Shown: one piece after another, positions 9,589 to 17,536 of the stretch
How the letters are laid out: each line of letters begins with the position of its first letter
Numbering within the stretch: the first letter of the stretch is position 1
Notes under the pieces: generated by a model
Databases searched by the model: none
What the model was told of the DNA's origin: nothing
The model's input: the letters and a program-made list of their open reading frames with translations, nothing else
Program-made: the position numbers and the translations under genes
Origin: Jeongeupia sp. HS-3
Lineage (GTDB): Bacteria; Pseudomonadota; Gammaproteobacteria; Burkholderiales; Chitinibacteraceae
Assembly: GCF_015140455.1 (NCBI RefSeq)
Contig: NZ_AP024094.1
Coordinates: forward strand, 2,542,001 to 2,606,000
Reading direction: 5' to 3'
DNA length: 64,000 bases

Positions 9589-10184
9589 TAGACGCTGATG
9601 CGCGCTTCGCGGATCTGCTGGTTCAGCTGGTCCGGGTGCAGCAGCACCTGGCCCGGATCGGGCAGGTGGGCCAGAAAGCGCGATACCGCCTGGGTGAGCC
9701 GCTGTTCGATCTCGCGCGTCAGCTCGAGATAACCGTCGTCGCGCCACGTCAGTTCGCGCTCGGTCGCGTAGATGCCGCCGACGATGTGGCGCGCCTTCAA
9801 GGAAGTGAGCACCGGCTGCAGCGCGTAATCGACCGCGAGCATGTGCGCCGGGCTGCCGCCGGTGGCCAGCGGCAGCACCGCGTGATGGTGCAGCGCGCGC
9901 TCGGGCAGCAGATCGAGCAGCAGCTTCAGCGCGCCGCTGTAGGCGGCCTTGTAGACCGGCGTCGCGACGATCAGCCCTTCGGCCTGCGCCACGGCCTTCT
10001 GGAAGGCGATCACCGCCGGGTCGTCGAACTTGCCGAACACCAGCGTTTCGGCGTCGAAATCACCAAGGGTGAAGGCGCGAATGGTGACGCCGTAGGATTC
10101 AAGCAATCGGGTGGTGCGGTTCAGCAAGCCTTGCGAGCGCGACTTGGCGCTGGGGCTGCCTGACAAAGTGACGATGGTGGCCAT
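9588..10184 (-). CDS. ssuE: NAD(P)H-dependent FMN reductase
   Basis: 198 residues from the start at 10184 (MATIVTLSGSPSAKSRS), which has Shine-Dalgarno AGAAGGA. Flavodoxin-like NADPH-dependent FMN reductase; LSGSPSAKSRS is the phosphate-binding loop of the SsuE/MsuE group. It supplies FMNH2 to SsuD. It is the first gene of the ssu operon; the promoter region lies directly upstream. Confidence 0.94.
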   Translation of the reverse strand: MATIVTLSGSPSAKSRSQGLLNRTTRLLESYGVTIRAFTLGDFDAETLVFGKFDDPAVIAFQKAVAQAEGLIVATPVYKAAYSGALKLLLDLLPERALHHHAVLPLATGGSPAHMLAVDYALQPVLTSLKARHIVGGIYATERELTWRDDGYLELTREIEQRLTQAVSRFLAHLPDPGQVLLHPDQLNQQIREARISV

Positions 10185-10543
10185 CGAAAGTCCTTCTGGC
10201 GTGAACGCCATTTCTTTATTAACCAGAAGGAATTTAACTTGGTTTTCTTATAACAAAAAATATCTATTGGTTTATCGCTGATAACCAGAAATTTGTTTTG
10301 CTGTCAGCCTGTCAGCCGCGCCGCTTGATCCGGAGCGAGAGCCCCCCACCCAGCTCGAAAACGGCGGAATTCACCGGAAACCGGGGTGCGGGTGGGGAGG
10401 GAAAACCCGAGAGCGCGCGCGGCCCCTGCCTGCCAAGAACACGCGAGGAGCCATCGTGACGTCGATGCGAGAGCAATGCGGCGCGCCAGCGGCGCGAGGA
10501 GATCGCGCTGGCTGGCGGCGGAGAAATCGGCAAGCGGGAAGGT
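10185..10543 (-). promoter_or_regulatory. ssu operon upstream region with sulfur motif
   Basis: The first ~125 bases before ssuE are strongly AT-rich and contain TAACCAGAA twice (near 10211 and 10280). On the minus strand the distal part reads CAAAACAAATTTCTGG, matching the motif before ssuF and sbp. The remaining bases up to 10543 hold no gene I can support. Confidence 0.5.
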
Positions 10544-11221
10544 TCAGGCGGCGAACCGGATTTCCCGTGCCGAGCGCAGCAGAGCGCCGGGGAAAGGCAA
10601 TGCCTTGGGCTCTTGCTGCAGCGATATGCCCGGTGATGGCGCTTCATTGCTACCGTACAAAGGAAGGAGCTGGCTCAGGAGCTTGAGCCCCAACGGCCAA
10701 TCCTCAAGCCCCGATTCGGCGTTGATATGGCCCAAGCCGGCGAGCTGCACGCAGCGGCTGCCCCAGTCGCGCGCCAGCGTGATCGAACGGGCCGGGCTGC
10801 ACACCGGATCGTTATCGCTGGCGATCACCACACTGGCAAACGGCAGCTTGGCCGCCGGCAGCGGCAGGAAGGTCGCAAACGACGCCGGCGCATCCTCGCG
10901 GCTAACGTCGGCCGGCGCGACCAGCAGCGCACCGACCACGCGTGCGGCATGACCGGAGAGCATCGCCCAGTGGCCCAGCGTGACGCAGCCGAGGCTGTGC
11001 GCCACCAGAATCACCCGCCCCGGTGCCGCGGCGACCGTGCGTTCGAGCCCGGCGACCCAGTCGCGCGCGTTCGGCTCGTTCCAATCGTGCTGCACCACCC
11101 GGCCAAAGCCCACGTACTGCGCGCACCAGCGGCTCTGCCAGTGCGCCGGGCCCGAATCGTGCCAGCCGGGGACCACGATGATGCTGTTACCTGCGGCCAG
11201 CCAGTTCTCTATCGTATCCAT
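10544..11221 (-). CDS. Serine hydrolase, RBBP9/YdeN-type alpha/beta fold
   Basis: 225 residues. Begins MDTIENWLAAGNSIIVVPGW; the phrase PGWHDSGPAHWQSRW is typical of the RBBP9/YdeN small hydrolases. The triad is visible: nucleophile Ser in AHSLGC, Asp in SDNDP, His in GHINAESG. Cytoplasmic, substrate unknown. Its start overlaps the stop of the upstream EAL gene by one base, so they are coupled. The last ~30 residues are less typical of the family and may be extended. Confidence 0.85.
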   Translation of the reverse strand: MDTIENWLAAGNSIIVVPGWHDSGPAHWQSRWCAQYVGFGRVVQHDWNEPNARDWVAGLERTVAAAPGRVILVAHSLGCVTLGHWAMLSGHAARVVGALLVAPADVSREDAPASFATFLPLPAAKLPFASVVIASDNDPVCSPARSITLARDWGSRCVQLAGLGHINAESGLEDWPLGLKLLSQLLPLYGSNEAPSPGISLQQEPKALPFPGALLRSAREIRFAA

Positions 11222-12036
11222 CAGCCTCTCCAGCGCGGTTGATCGAGCAGGAAGCCTTGCAGCGCGTCGGCGCCGGCATCGATGGCGATCTGCTTTTGCG
11301 TTTCGGTTTCTATCCCCTCGACGACCACCTGACCGCCGAGTTCATGCAGCAATTCGACCAGCTTGGGCAAGGCCCGGCGCAGCCGCGGCGAGGTTTCGGC
11401 CTCGGCGATCAGGATGCGGTCGAGCTTGATCACATCGGGTTCGAGCTGCCACAGCCGGTCGAGGTTGGCGTGGCGGCGGCCGAAATCGTCGATGGCGATC
11501 CGGTAGCCGCGCGAGCGGTAGCTTTGCAGCGCCGCGCGGGCACGGTTGATGTCGGACTCGGCGATTTCGTCCTCGCCGATTTCGAGCACGATGCGCGACG
11601 GCTGTGAGCCCAGGCTTTCGAGGATGTCCTGGAACACCGCACCGTGGCGGTCGCTGACCTCGGTGAGCAGCTTGGGGTGCACGTTCAGGTACAGCGTCGC
11701 GGCGCGGTCGGCATGGCTGGCGTAGTTGAGCAGGTGCAGCGTGCGGCAGAGCCGGTCGAACGCCACCAGCCGGCCTTGCGACTCGGCGTGCTCGAATGCG
11801 CTGAGCGGCGGCAGGGGCTTGTGCCGCACCGACGCGCGCAACAGCGCTTCTTCGCCGATCACCCGGCCATCAACGCCATGAATCGCCTGGAATACGCTCG
11901 ATAGCGACAGGCCCAGCGCGCGCACCACGACGCCGCGCGCGGCCTCGATACCGAAGCTGGCGGCTGGCCAATCTTCACGCACGCTTGCCGGCACGGGCAG
12001 ACGCTTGAACCAGGATTCCAGGGGCGAATTCATCAC
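11221..12036 (-). CDS. EAL-domain c-di-GMP phosphodiesterase-like protein
   Basis: 271 residues, a single EAL domain without a sensor region. Motifs kept: EALLR (Glu63), LNVHP, LEIGEDE, IDDFG, VIKLDR, VEGIET and QGFLLDQP. Most metal-binding residues are present, so it could hydrolyse c-di-GMP; the loop after DDFG reads RRHAN instead of the usual TGYSS, so activity is not certain. Two adjacent Met codons are possible starts. It forms a two-gene unit with the downstream hydrolase. Confidence 0.88.
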   Translation of the reverse strand: MMNSPLESWFKRLPVPASVREDWPAASFGIEAARGVVVRALGLSLSSVFQAIHGVDGRVIGEEALLRASVRHKPLPPLSAFEHAESQGRLVAFDRLCRTLHLLNYASHADRAATLYLNVHPKLLTEVSDRHGAVFQDILESLGSQPSRIVLEIGEDEIAESDINRARAALQSYRSRGYRIAIDDFGRRHANLDRLWQLEPDVIKLDRILIAEAETSPRLRRALPKLVELLHELGGQVVVEGIETETQKQIAIDAGADALQGFLLDQPRWRG

Positions 12037-12058
12037 GTTGTTCTTATATCAATCGGGG

Positions 12059-12083
12059 AAAAAAGAGGCCGGCGGAGCCGGCC
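12059..12083 (-). terminator. Terminator of the sbp/peroxiredoxin unit
   Basis: On the minus strand GGCCGGC-TCC-GCCGGCC followed by TC and six T. It lies 180 bases beyond the peroxiredoxin stop, after the Correia-like repeat, so that repeat would be transcribed with the mRNA. Confidence 0.8.
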
Positions 12084-12150
12084 CTGAATCAACTGCAAGA
12101 GGAGGAGACACTACAAAAGAGCAGACGGCATCCACGACACCGCTGCGACA

Positions 12151-12265
12151 GGTGCGATGAACAAAATCCAGCGCAGCGGTGCTGGCAAGGCGCACGAAAC
12201 GAAGACAGTACGTTCAGTACGCCGAGTGAGTGCAACGCAGCCAGCAGGATTTTGTTCGTCGCACC
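12151..12265. repeat. Correia-like palindromic repeat, copy 2
   Basis: About 115 bases. The terminal inverted repeat is 18 of 19 (12151-12169 against 12247-12265); inner phrases TGCTGGCAAGGCG, AGACAGTAC, AGTACG and GCAACGCAGCCAGCA match copy 1 and the Neisseria Correia core. As in copy 1, one end abuts the stop codon of the adjacent minus-strand gene (stop at 12265-12267). Confidence 0.75.
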
Positions 12266-12900
12266 TAAGCGGGTTGCGGGGTCAGGCGCAGATACGGCTT
12301 CACCGCGACATAGCCCTTGGGAAAGCGCCGGGCGATTTCGGCTTCGTCCTGCAAGGACGGCACGATCACCACGTCGTCGCCCTGCTGCCAGTCGGCCGGC
12401 GTTGCCACCTTGTGGTACTCGGTCAGTTGCAGCGAGTCGATCACGCGGAGGATCTCGGTGAAGTTGCGCCCGGTGCTGGCCGGATAGGTCAGCGTCAGGC
12501 GGATTTTCTTGGCCGGGTCGATGATGAATACCGAGCGCACCGTCGCCGTGGCCAGGGCGTTCGGATGAATCAGGTCGTACAGCTCGGCGACCTTGCGGTC
12601 ATCGTCGGCCAGGATCGGGAAGTTGACCGTGGTCTGCTGCGTCTCGTTGATGTCGACGATCCACTTGTGGTGCGACTCGAGCGGATCAACGCTCACCGCC
12701 AGCGGCTTGACGTTGCGGCGGGCGAATTCGTCGGCCAGCTTGGCGGTCTTGCCCAGCTCGGTCGTGCATACCGGGGTGAAGTCGGCCGGGTGCGAGAACA
12801 GCACCACCCAGTGGTCGCCGGCCCAGTCATGAAAGCGGATCTCGCCTTCCGTCGACGATTGGGTGAAATCGGGGGCGGTATCGCCAAGGCGCAAGCTCAT
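12265..12900 (-). CDS. 1-Cys peroxiredoxin (Prx6 type)
   Basis: 211 residues. AhpC/TSA fold with the peroxidatic motif PADFTPVCTTE (Cys45); the length and C-terminal domain (LQDEAEIARRFPKGYVAVKPYLR) match the Prx6/1-Cys group, which lacks a resolving Cys. It reduces hydrogen and organic peroxides in the cytoplasm. It lies 55 bases after sbp on the same strand and may be co-transcribed, which would fit the link between sulfur limitation and oxidative stress. Confidence 0.93.
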   Translation of the reverse strand: MSLRLGDTAPDFTQSSTEGEIRFHDWAGDHWVVLFSHPADFTPVCTTELGKTAKLADEFARRNVKPLAVSVDPLESHHKWIVDINETQQTTVNFPILADDDRKVAELYDLIHPNALATATVRSVFIIDPAKKIRLTLTYPASTGRNFTEILRVIDSLQLTEYHKVATPADWQQGDDVVIVPSLQDEAEIARRFPKGYVAVKPYLRLTPQPA

Positions 12901-12955
12901 CGGTCTATCTCCATCCAGTGGAAAGCGGGCGCCGGCGGCGCCCGGGTCAAGCGGT

Positions 12956-13969
12956 TTAGCGTTTCGCGGCGATCGACGCCTGAATCTGGTCGAACACGCC
13001 GCCGTCCTCGAAGTAAGTCTTTTGCGTCTTGGTCCAGCCGCCGAACACGTCGTCGATATCGAACAGCTTCACGCTCGGGAACTGCTTGGCATATTTGGCC
13101 GCGACATCCTTGTCGAGCGGACGGTAGTAGTTCTGCGCGGCGAGTTCCTGGCCTTCCTTGCTGTACAGATACTTGAGGTATTCCTCGGCCACCTTGCGGG
13201 TGCCCTTCTTGTCGACGACCTTGTCGACCACCGCGACCGGCGGCTCGGCCTTGATCGACAGGCTAGGCGCGACGATGTCGTACTTGTCCGGGCCCAGCTC
13301 CTTCACCGCCAGCACCGCTTCGTTTTCCCACGCCAAGAGCACGTCGCCCTGACCGCGCTGGGTGAAGGTCAGCGTTGCGCCACGCGCACCGGTATCGAGC
13401 ACCGGTACGTTCTGGAACAGCTTCTGGGTGTATTCGCGGGCCTTTTCATCCGAACCGTAGGTCTTCTTCGCCCAGCCCCACGCCGCGAGGAAGTTCCAGC
13501 GCGCGCCGCCCGAGGTCTTCGGGTTCGGCGTGATCACTTTCACGTCGCTGCGAACCAGATCGCCCCAGTCCTTGATGCCTTTCGGATTGCCCTTGCGCAC
13601 TAGGAACACGATGGTCGAGGTGTACGGGCTGGCGTTGTCCGGCAGCTTCTTCTGCCAGTCCGGCTTGAGCAGCTTGGCCTTGGTCGACAGCTCGTCGATG
13701 TCGTAAGCCAGCGCCAGCGTCACCACGTCGGCTTCAAGGCCGTCGAGCACCGAGCGCGCCTGCTTGCCCGAGCCGCCGTGCGATTGCTTGATGGTCACGT
13801 CATCGCCGGTCTTTGCCTTCCAGTACTTGGCAAAGGCCTTGTTGTAGTCCTGATAGAGCTCGCGGGTCGGATCGTACGAGACATTGAGCAGCTCGACCGA
13901 GGCGGCCCAGCTGGGCGCGCTCACCGCGAAGGCCAGCGACACACTCAGAAACAATTTGCGATAAGACAT
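12956..13969 (-). CDS. sbp: Periplasmic sulfate-binding protein
   Basis: 337 residues. Signal peptide ends near SWA/A; the mature start [20 protein letters not shown] is the hallmark of Sbp/CysP. Further markers: [32 protein letters not shown] and [13 protein letters not shown]. It binds sulfate (or thiosulfate) for a CysTWA transporter that is not in this window. The shared AT-rich sulfur motif lies 60-105 bases upstream. Confidence 0.95.
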   Translation of the reverse strand: MSYRKLFLSVSLAFAVSAPSWAASVELLNVSYDPTRELYQDYNKAFAKYWKAKTGDDVTIKQSHGGSGKQARSVLDGLEADVVTLALAYDIDELSTKAKLLKPDWQKKLPDNASPYTSTIVFLVRKGNPKGIKDWGDLVRSDVKVITPNPKTSGGARWNFLAAWGWAKKTYGSDEKAREYTQKLFQNVPVLDTGARGATLTFTQRGQGDVLLAWENEAVLAVKELGPDKYDIVAPSLSIKAEPPVAVVDKVVDKKGTRKVAEEYLKYLYSKEGQELAAQNYYRPLDKDVAAKYAKQFPSVKLFDIDDVFGGWTKTQKTYFEDGGVFDQIQASIAAKR

Positions 13970-14029
13970 GACCGGCTCCCGTTTATTTGGAATAAGAGTT
14001 AACGAGATGCAGTCTGCCAGCGATTTTTC

Positions 14030-14075
14030 ATCGCCAGAAATAATATTGTTTTTCTAAATTAGTTTTTTTGGATAT
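14030..14075 (-). promoter_or_regulatory. AT-rich sulfur-gene motif upstream of sbp
   Basis: Minus strand reads TATATCCAAAAAAAC, later CAATATTATTTCTGGCGAT, aligning with the motif before ssuF, ssuE and the sulfatase. It overlaps the last codons of the ferredoxin gene upstream. A TTATTCC sequence also occurs nearer the sbp start (13987-13993). Confidence 0.5.
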
Positions 14076-14400
14076 ATACGTCCATGGCATGTAAGACATG
14101 GACATGACACGCCAGCCGCGGCGTCGCCACGGTATCGGGCTGCGCGCACGCGGCGTCCTTGGGCAGCTCGCCACGGCGGATCAGCACATTGCGCTCCATC
14201 TTCGACAGCGTCAGCACACCGCCGCTGCCGGCATGCTCAAGGTGCAGCAGGCAGGCGCCGCAGGTGCCCTGTGCACAACGCCACGACAAGGCCAGGCGAC
14301 CGTCGCGGCCCAGTTCGCGCACCACGTCGATCAGCCGCGCGCCATCGGCGGCCTGATACACGACGACGGTATCGGCGGAATGAAAACGGAGTTCGGGCAA
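14059..14400 (-). CDS. Small plant-type [2Fe-2S] ferredoxin
   Basis: 113 residues. Cys42, Cys47, Cys50 and Cys98 give the pattern C-x4-C-x2-C ... C of plant-type 2Fe-2S ferredoxins (WRCAQGTCGACLLHLE ... LACHV). No signal peptide. It lies 69 bases after the DUF2063 gene on the same strand, at the end of the bufferin-type operon, and could pass electrons to the iron enzyme of that operon; this link is inferred from position only. Confidence 0.8.
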   Translation of the reverse strand: MPELRFHSADTVVVYQAADGARLIDVVRELGRDGRLALSWRCAQGTCGACLLHLEHAGSGGVLTLSKMERNVLIRRGELPKDAACAQPDTVATPRLACHVHVLHAMDVYIQKN

Positions 14401-14469
14401 GGCAGGCTGGCTCTGGAATCGGACGCCCTAGTGTAGCGCCGGCTGGGCGGCAGGATGGCGGGCCACCGC

Positions 14470-15246
14470 TCAGCGCCGCAGTATTCCGTCGCCGGCCCAC
14501 TGTTTCAGCAGGCCGGCAGCCAGCATCGGTAGCTGCGACACTTCGTCGACCCGCGTCGCGAGCCACTCGCACAAGGCGGCGAAGTCGACGCCGTCGCGCC
14601 CGATCAGCCGCAGCGCACCGGCCTCGAGCCCGGACAGCGAGCGATAGCGGGTTTCGCCGCTGGCGGCGCGCCACAGCAACCAGCTGAGCGGCTGCGACTC
14701 GGGCGCTGGCGGCGCCGCGTCGGCCTGCAGCGCCTGACACAACTGCGGGGTATTCCAGTGCAAATCCAGCAGCGCGGCGGCCGGGATCAGCCGCAGCGGC
14801 AAGCTCGCCCACTGCGCCGGCGACAGCACCGCCAGCGCGGCCTCGTCCAGCCGCGCGGCGTCGGCGGCGTCGAAACTGGCGGCGCTCGCCCATTCCCACG
14901 CGGCCAGCTCGGCCAGCATCGGCACCTCGGCATACGGCGCGGTCGCGGCCAGAAAGGCGGCCAGCCGGTCGCCGAACCAGCGGATCGAACGATGCGGCGA
15001 CGGCTCGGCGGCCAGATACGCTGCGGCCAGCGCATCAAAGTCGTCATCCCCGAGCAACCGGTGCAGATTGGGATGGTTGGTCTTCAAGGCATCGCGCAGC
15101 CGCGCGCGGTAGGCGTGCCGGTACACGTTCAGCCGCGTGCCGCTGGCAAAGGCCGCGCTCTCGTTCAACAACAGCGACAACGGCGCGGCCTCATCGGCGC
15201 AAATCAGTTCGGCAAACGCCGTTTCAAGCGCACAGAGGCTGCTCAT
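14470..15246 (-). CDS. DUF2063 family protein (BufC/HvfC-like)
   Basis: 258 residues from the ATG at 15246. The N-terminal half (LNVYRHAYRARLRDALKTNHPNL, then YLAAEPSPHRSIRWFGDRLAAFL) is the DUF2063 domain that accompanies DUF692 enzymes. In characterised systems this partner recruits the precursor peptide to the MNIO enzyme. It overlaps the 3' end of the DUF692 gene by 23 bases, so coupling is strong. Confidence 0.88.
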   Translation of the reverse strand: MSSLCALETAFAELICADEAAPLSLLLNESAAFASGTRLNVYRHAYRARLRDALKTNHPNLHRLLGDDDFDALAAAYLAAEPSPHRSIRWFGDRLAAFLAATAPYAEVPMLAELAAWEWASAASFDAADAARLDEAALAVLSPAQWASLPLRLIPAAALLDLHWNTPQLCQALQADAAPPAPESQPLSWLLWRAASGETRYRSLSGLEAGALRLIGRDGVDFAALCEWLATRVDEVSQLPMLAAGLLKQWAGDGILRR

Positions 15247-16069
15247 GGTGAATTCCAAGGTCGGCGGCAAGGCGGCGGGCGATGTCGAGTTCGGCGATCA
15301 GTTCGTTCAGCGGCGGGATCGCGTCGTCGCGTTCGATCATGGTGCTGACCGGGCCGAAGCGGCCCAGCGCCTCGGTATACAACTGCCAGACCGGATCGAC
15401 GATGGCCGCGTCGTGGCTGTCGATCAGATGATTGCCGTGATCCTGGTGGCCGGCCAGATGAAACTGGGCGATCCGTTCGGCCGGCAGCGCCGCCAGATAG
15501 GCGTGCGGATCGAGGCCGTGGTTGCGATGGTTGACGTAGACATTGTTGAGATCGAGCAGGATCAGGCAGTCGGCCCGCTCGGCGAGCGCGGCCAGAAACT
15601 GTGCTTCCGGGTAGTCGTCGCCGCGAAAGGTCGCGTAGCTCGAGACGTTTTCGAGCAGGATGCGCCGCCCGAGCGCGTCCTGCACCTGCGCGACCCGCTC
15701 GGCCACATGCGCCAGCGCTTCGTCGGTCCACGGCAGCGGCAGCAGATCGTGCAGATTGCGGCCGGCCACGCCGGTCCAGCACAGGTGATCGGACAAGCAC
15801 AAGGGCTCGACCCGATCGGCCAGCGCGCGCAGCTGGCGCAGATAGCCGCGATCGAGCGGATCGGTGCTGCCGATCGACAGCGACACGCCGTGCATCGCCA
15901 TCGGGTAATCGGCGCGAATGCGCATCAGCTGTTCCAGCGGCTTGCCGCCCGGCAGCAGATAGTTCTCGCTGATGATTTCCAGCCAGTCCAGCGGCTGGGC
16001 GGCGGCATGGAAATCGGCGTAGTGCTCGCTGCGCAGGCCGAGGCCAAAACCGGCAAAGTCGGGTTTCAT
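15224..16069 (-). CDS. DUF692 multinuclear iron enzyme (MNIO, BufB-like)
   Basis: 281 residues from the ATG at 16069 (Shine-Dalgarno GAGGAA). DUF692 TIM-barrel; the His/Asp/Glu iron ligands are in MHGVSLS, SDHLCW, LLENVSSY, DLNNVYVN and FHLAGH. MNIO enzymes modify Cys residues of small precursor peptides; BufB makes the heterocyclic groups of bufferins, which bind copper. The gene sits between a six-Cys secreted peptide gene and a DUF2063 gene, the canonical order. An upstream in-frame extension is rejected for lack of codon logic. Confidence 0.92.
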   Translation of the reverse strand: MKPDFAGFGLGLRSEHYADFHAAAQPLDWLEIISENYLLPGGKPLEQLMRIRADYPMAMHGVSLSIGSTDPLDRGYLRQLRALADRVEPLCLSDHLCWTGVAGRNLHDLLPLPWTDEALAHVAERVAQVQDALGRRILLENVSSYATFRGDDYPEAQFLAALAERADCLILLDLNNVYVNHRNHGLDPHAYLAALPAERIAQFHLAGHQDHGNHLIDSHDAAIVDPVWQLYTEALGRFGPVSTMIERDDAIPPLNELIAELDIARRLAADLGIHHEQPLCA

Positions 16070-16133
16070 CGGGCGCGTTCCTCGTCGCCGGAACCGGCCA
16101 TGCCCGGTAGGCAGGACATGGCCGCAGGCGGCT

Positions 16134-16385
16134 TTAGAGTACCTTGCCACCCTTGTCGGTACATTCCTGGGTGGTCGCGGTCGGCAGCCAGCCATGGCCT
16201 TTGCACGCGTTCTGGCCTTTGCAGCTATTGTCGGCGGTCTTGCACGACGACGTGCCTTTACAGCTGTTGATGCCGGCGCATTTGACTTCCGGCATGTTGG
16301 CGGCGGCGACGGCTTGCGGCACGGCGGCGCTCGCGAATACGGCGGCCGCGGCCGCGGCGAGGGTAGCGCCATTGATGCGGTTCAT
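16134..16385 (-). CDS. Bufferin-type six-Cys precursor peptide
   Basis: 83 residues. N-terminal signal peptide with an Ala-rich core, cleavage near AVA/AAN (about residue 28), then a short mature peptide with Cys36, 42, 48, 55, 61 and 75 in repeated C-K-G / S-C-K units. This matches the small Cys-rich exported proteins found with DUF692/DUF2063 pairs (bufferin family, six-Cys class). Expected role: modified on Cys by the MNIO enzyme, exported unfolded, and used to sequester metal such as copper. Start at 16385 is favoured by TGGAGA upstream. Confidence 0.85.
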   Translation of the reverse strand: MNRINGATLAAAAAAVFASAAVPQAVAAANMPEVKCAGINSCKGTSSCKTADNSCKGQNACKGHGWLPTATTQECTDKGGKVL

Positions 16386-16523
16386 GGTGTCGATCTCCAT
16401 TCGGTTAGGGCATGCGCACCTTGCGCATACCCTTTAGTCGAACAGCCTTCGTGACCCCGACTTACGCCATCGGCATGGCGGCTGTTTCCTGCTGGTTATA
16501 GCCAGCGGGCGCGTGTCCGCATG

Positions 16524-16548
16524 AAAAAAAACCGGCCGGAACGGCCCA
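16524..16548 (-). terminator. Terminator after the sulfatase/FGE unit
   Basis: Minus strand: GGCCG-TTC-CGGCC then GG and eight T. It lies just beyond the FGE stop and separates that unit from the bufferin operon. Confidence 0.8.
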
Positions 16549-16567
16549 AACCGCCAGACGGCAACCC

Positions 16568-17536
16568 TTAGCCGTCGCCGGCGGCCACCGTCCGGAAGCC
16601 CACATGCGCGGTCGGCAGATTGGCCTCTTGCGGGTGCCGCGCGGCGGCGCGGTAACGCACGCAGAAGTTCGCCGCGCACAGGAAGGAGCCGCCCTTGATC
16701 ACCGCCGGCGGGCGCTTTTCCAGCGGGATGCTGGCCAGATCGACGCTGGCGAAGGGATCGCCGTTGCCGTGCGGCTGGCGTGCGCCGGTATAGGCGTCGC
16801 GCGTCCACTCCCAAACGTTGCCGATCATGTCGTAAACGCCGAAGGCATTGGCCGGATAGCAACCGACCGGCGATCGCCCCAGATGGCCATCCTCGCGGGT
16901 ATTCAGGCTGGGAAACACGCCCTGCCAGAAATTGGCCTCGGGCTTGCCGGCCTTGTTGCGCGGCGCTCTATCCAGCGCCGCATCGCTGCGGCCGGCCTTG
17001 GCGGCGAACTCCCACTGCACTTCGCTCGGCAGTGTTCGGCCCAGCCAGCGGGCGTAGGCGCTGGCATCGGCCAGCGTCACCTGCACCACCGGCTGGTTGT
17101 CGCGCCCCTTGAGCGAGCTACCCGGTCCTTCCGGATGGCGCCAGTTCGCGCCCTTGGTATAGGTCCACCACGCGTACGGGCGGGCCTTGAGTTCCGCCTC
17201 TAGCGGCACCTTGAATACCGCGGCGCCGCCGTCGCGCTCGGCATCGCTGACGTAAGCGGTCGCTTTGACGAAGGCAGCGAACTGCGCGTTGGTGACTTCG
17301 GTCCGGTCGATCCAGAACGGCTTCACGTTCACCGCGCCGGCCGGGCGCTCGTCGGCGTAACCGGCGGTGCTGCCCGGCGTGAAGCTGCCACCGGCAATGC
17401 GGACCATGCCGGCGCGCGCGTCCTTGCCCCAGGCGCTCGGCAAGGCGCTGGCGCAGGATGCCGCATTCGCCGCACCGGCAAGCATCACCAGTACGGCGAA
17501 TGCGAGCCTGCCTGAGTGCTGCAAGCTCGCTGACAT
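16568..17536 (-). CDS. Formylglycine-generating enzyme (sulfatase maturation)
   Basis: 322 residues. N-terminal signal (LAFAVLVMLAGAANA), then an FGE-sulfatase domain. The two copper-binding active-site cysteines are present: Cys287 and Cys292 in GGSFLCAANFCVRYR, as in aerobic FGE. Other markers: GGSFTPGS, FWIDRTEVTN, LPSEVQWEFAAKAG and GNVWEWTRD. It converts the Cys of CxPxR sulfatases to formylglycine. Its ATG overlaps the sulfatase TAA by one base (TAATG), so the two are made together; presence of a signal peptide implies maturation outside the cytoplasm. Confidence 0.93.
   Translation of the reverse strand: MSASLQHSGRLAFAVLVMLAGAANAASCASALPSAWGKDARAGMVRIAGGSFTPGSTAGYADERPAGAVNVKPFWIDRTEVTNAQFAAFVKATAYVSDAERDGGAAVFKVPLEAELKARPYAWWTYTKGANWRHPEGPGSSLKGRDNQPVVQVTLADASAYARWLGRTLPSEVQWEFAAKAGRSDAALDRAPRNKAGKPEANFWQGVFPSLNTREDGHLGRSPVGCYPANAFGVYDMIGNVWEWTRDAYTGARQPHGNGDPFASVDLASIPLEKRPPAVIKGGSFLCAANFCVRYRAAARHPQEANLPTAHVGFRTVAAGDG

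Noticed and set aside
10312-10647. 111-codon minus-strand frame downstream of the hydrolase
   Set aside because: Overlaps the end of the hydrolase gene in another frame and has no ribosome site or family.
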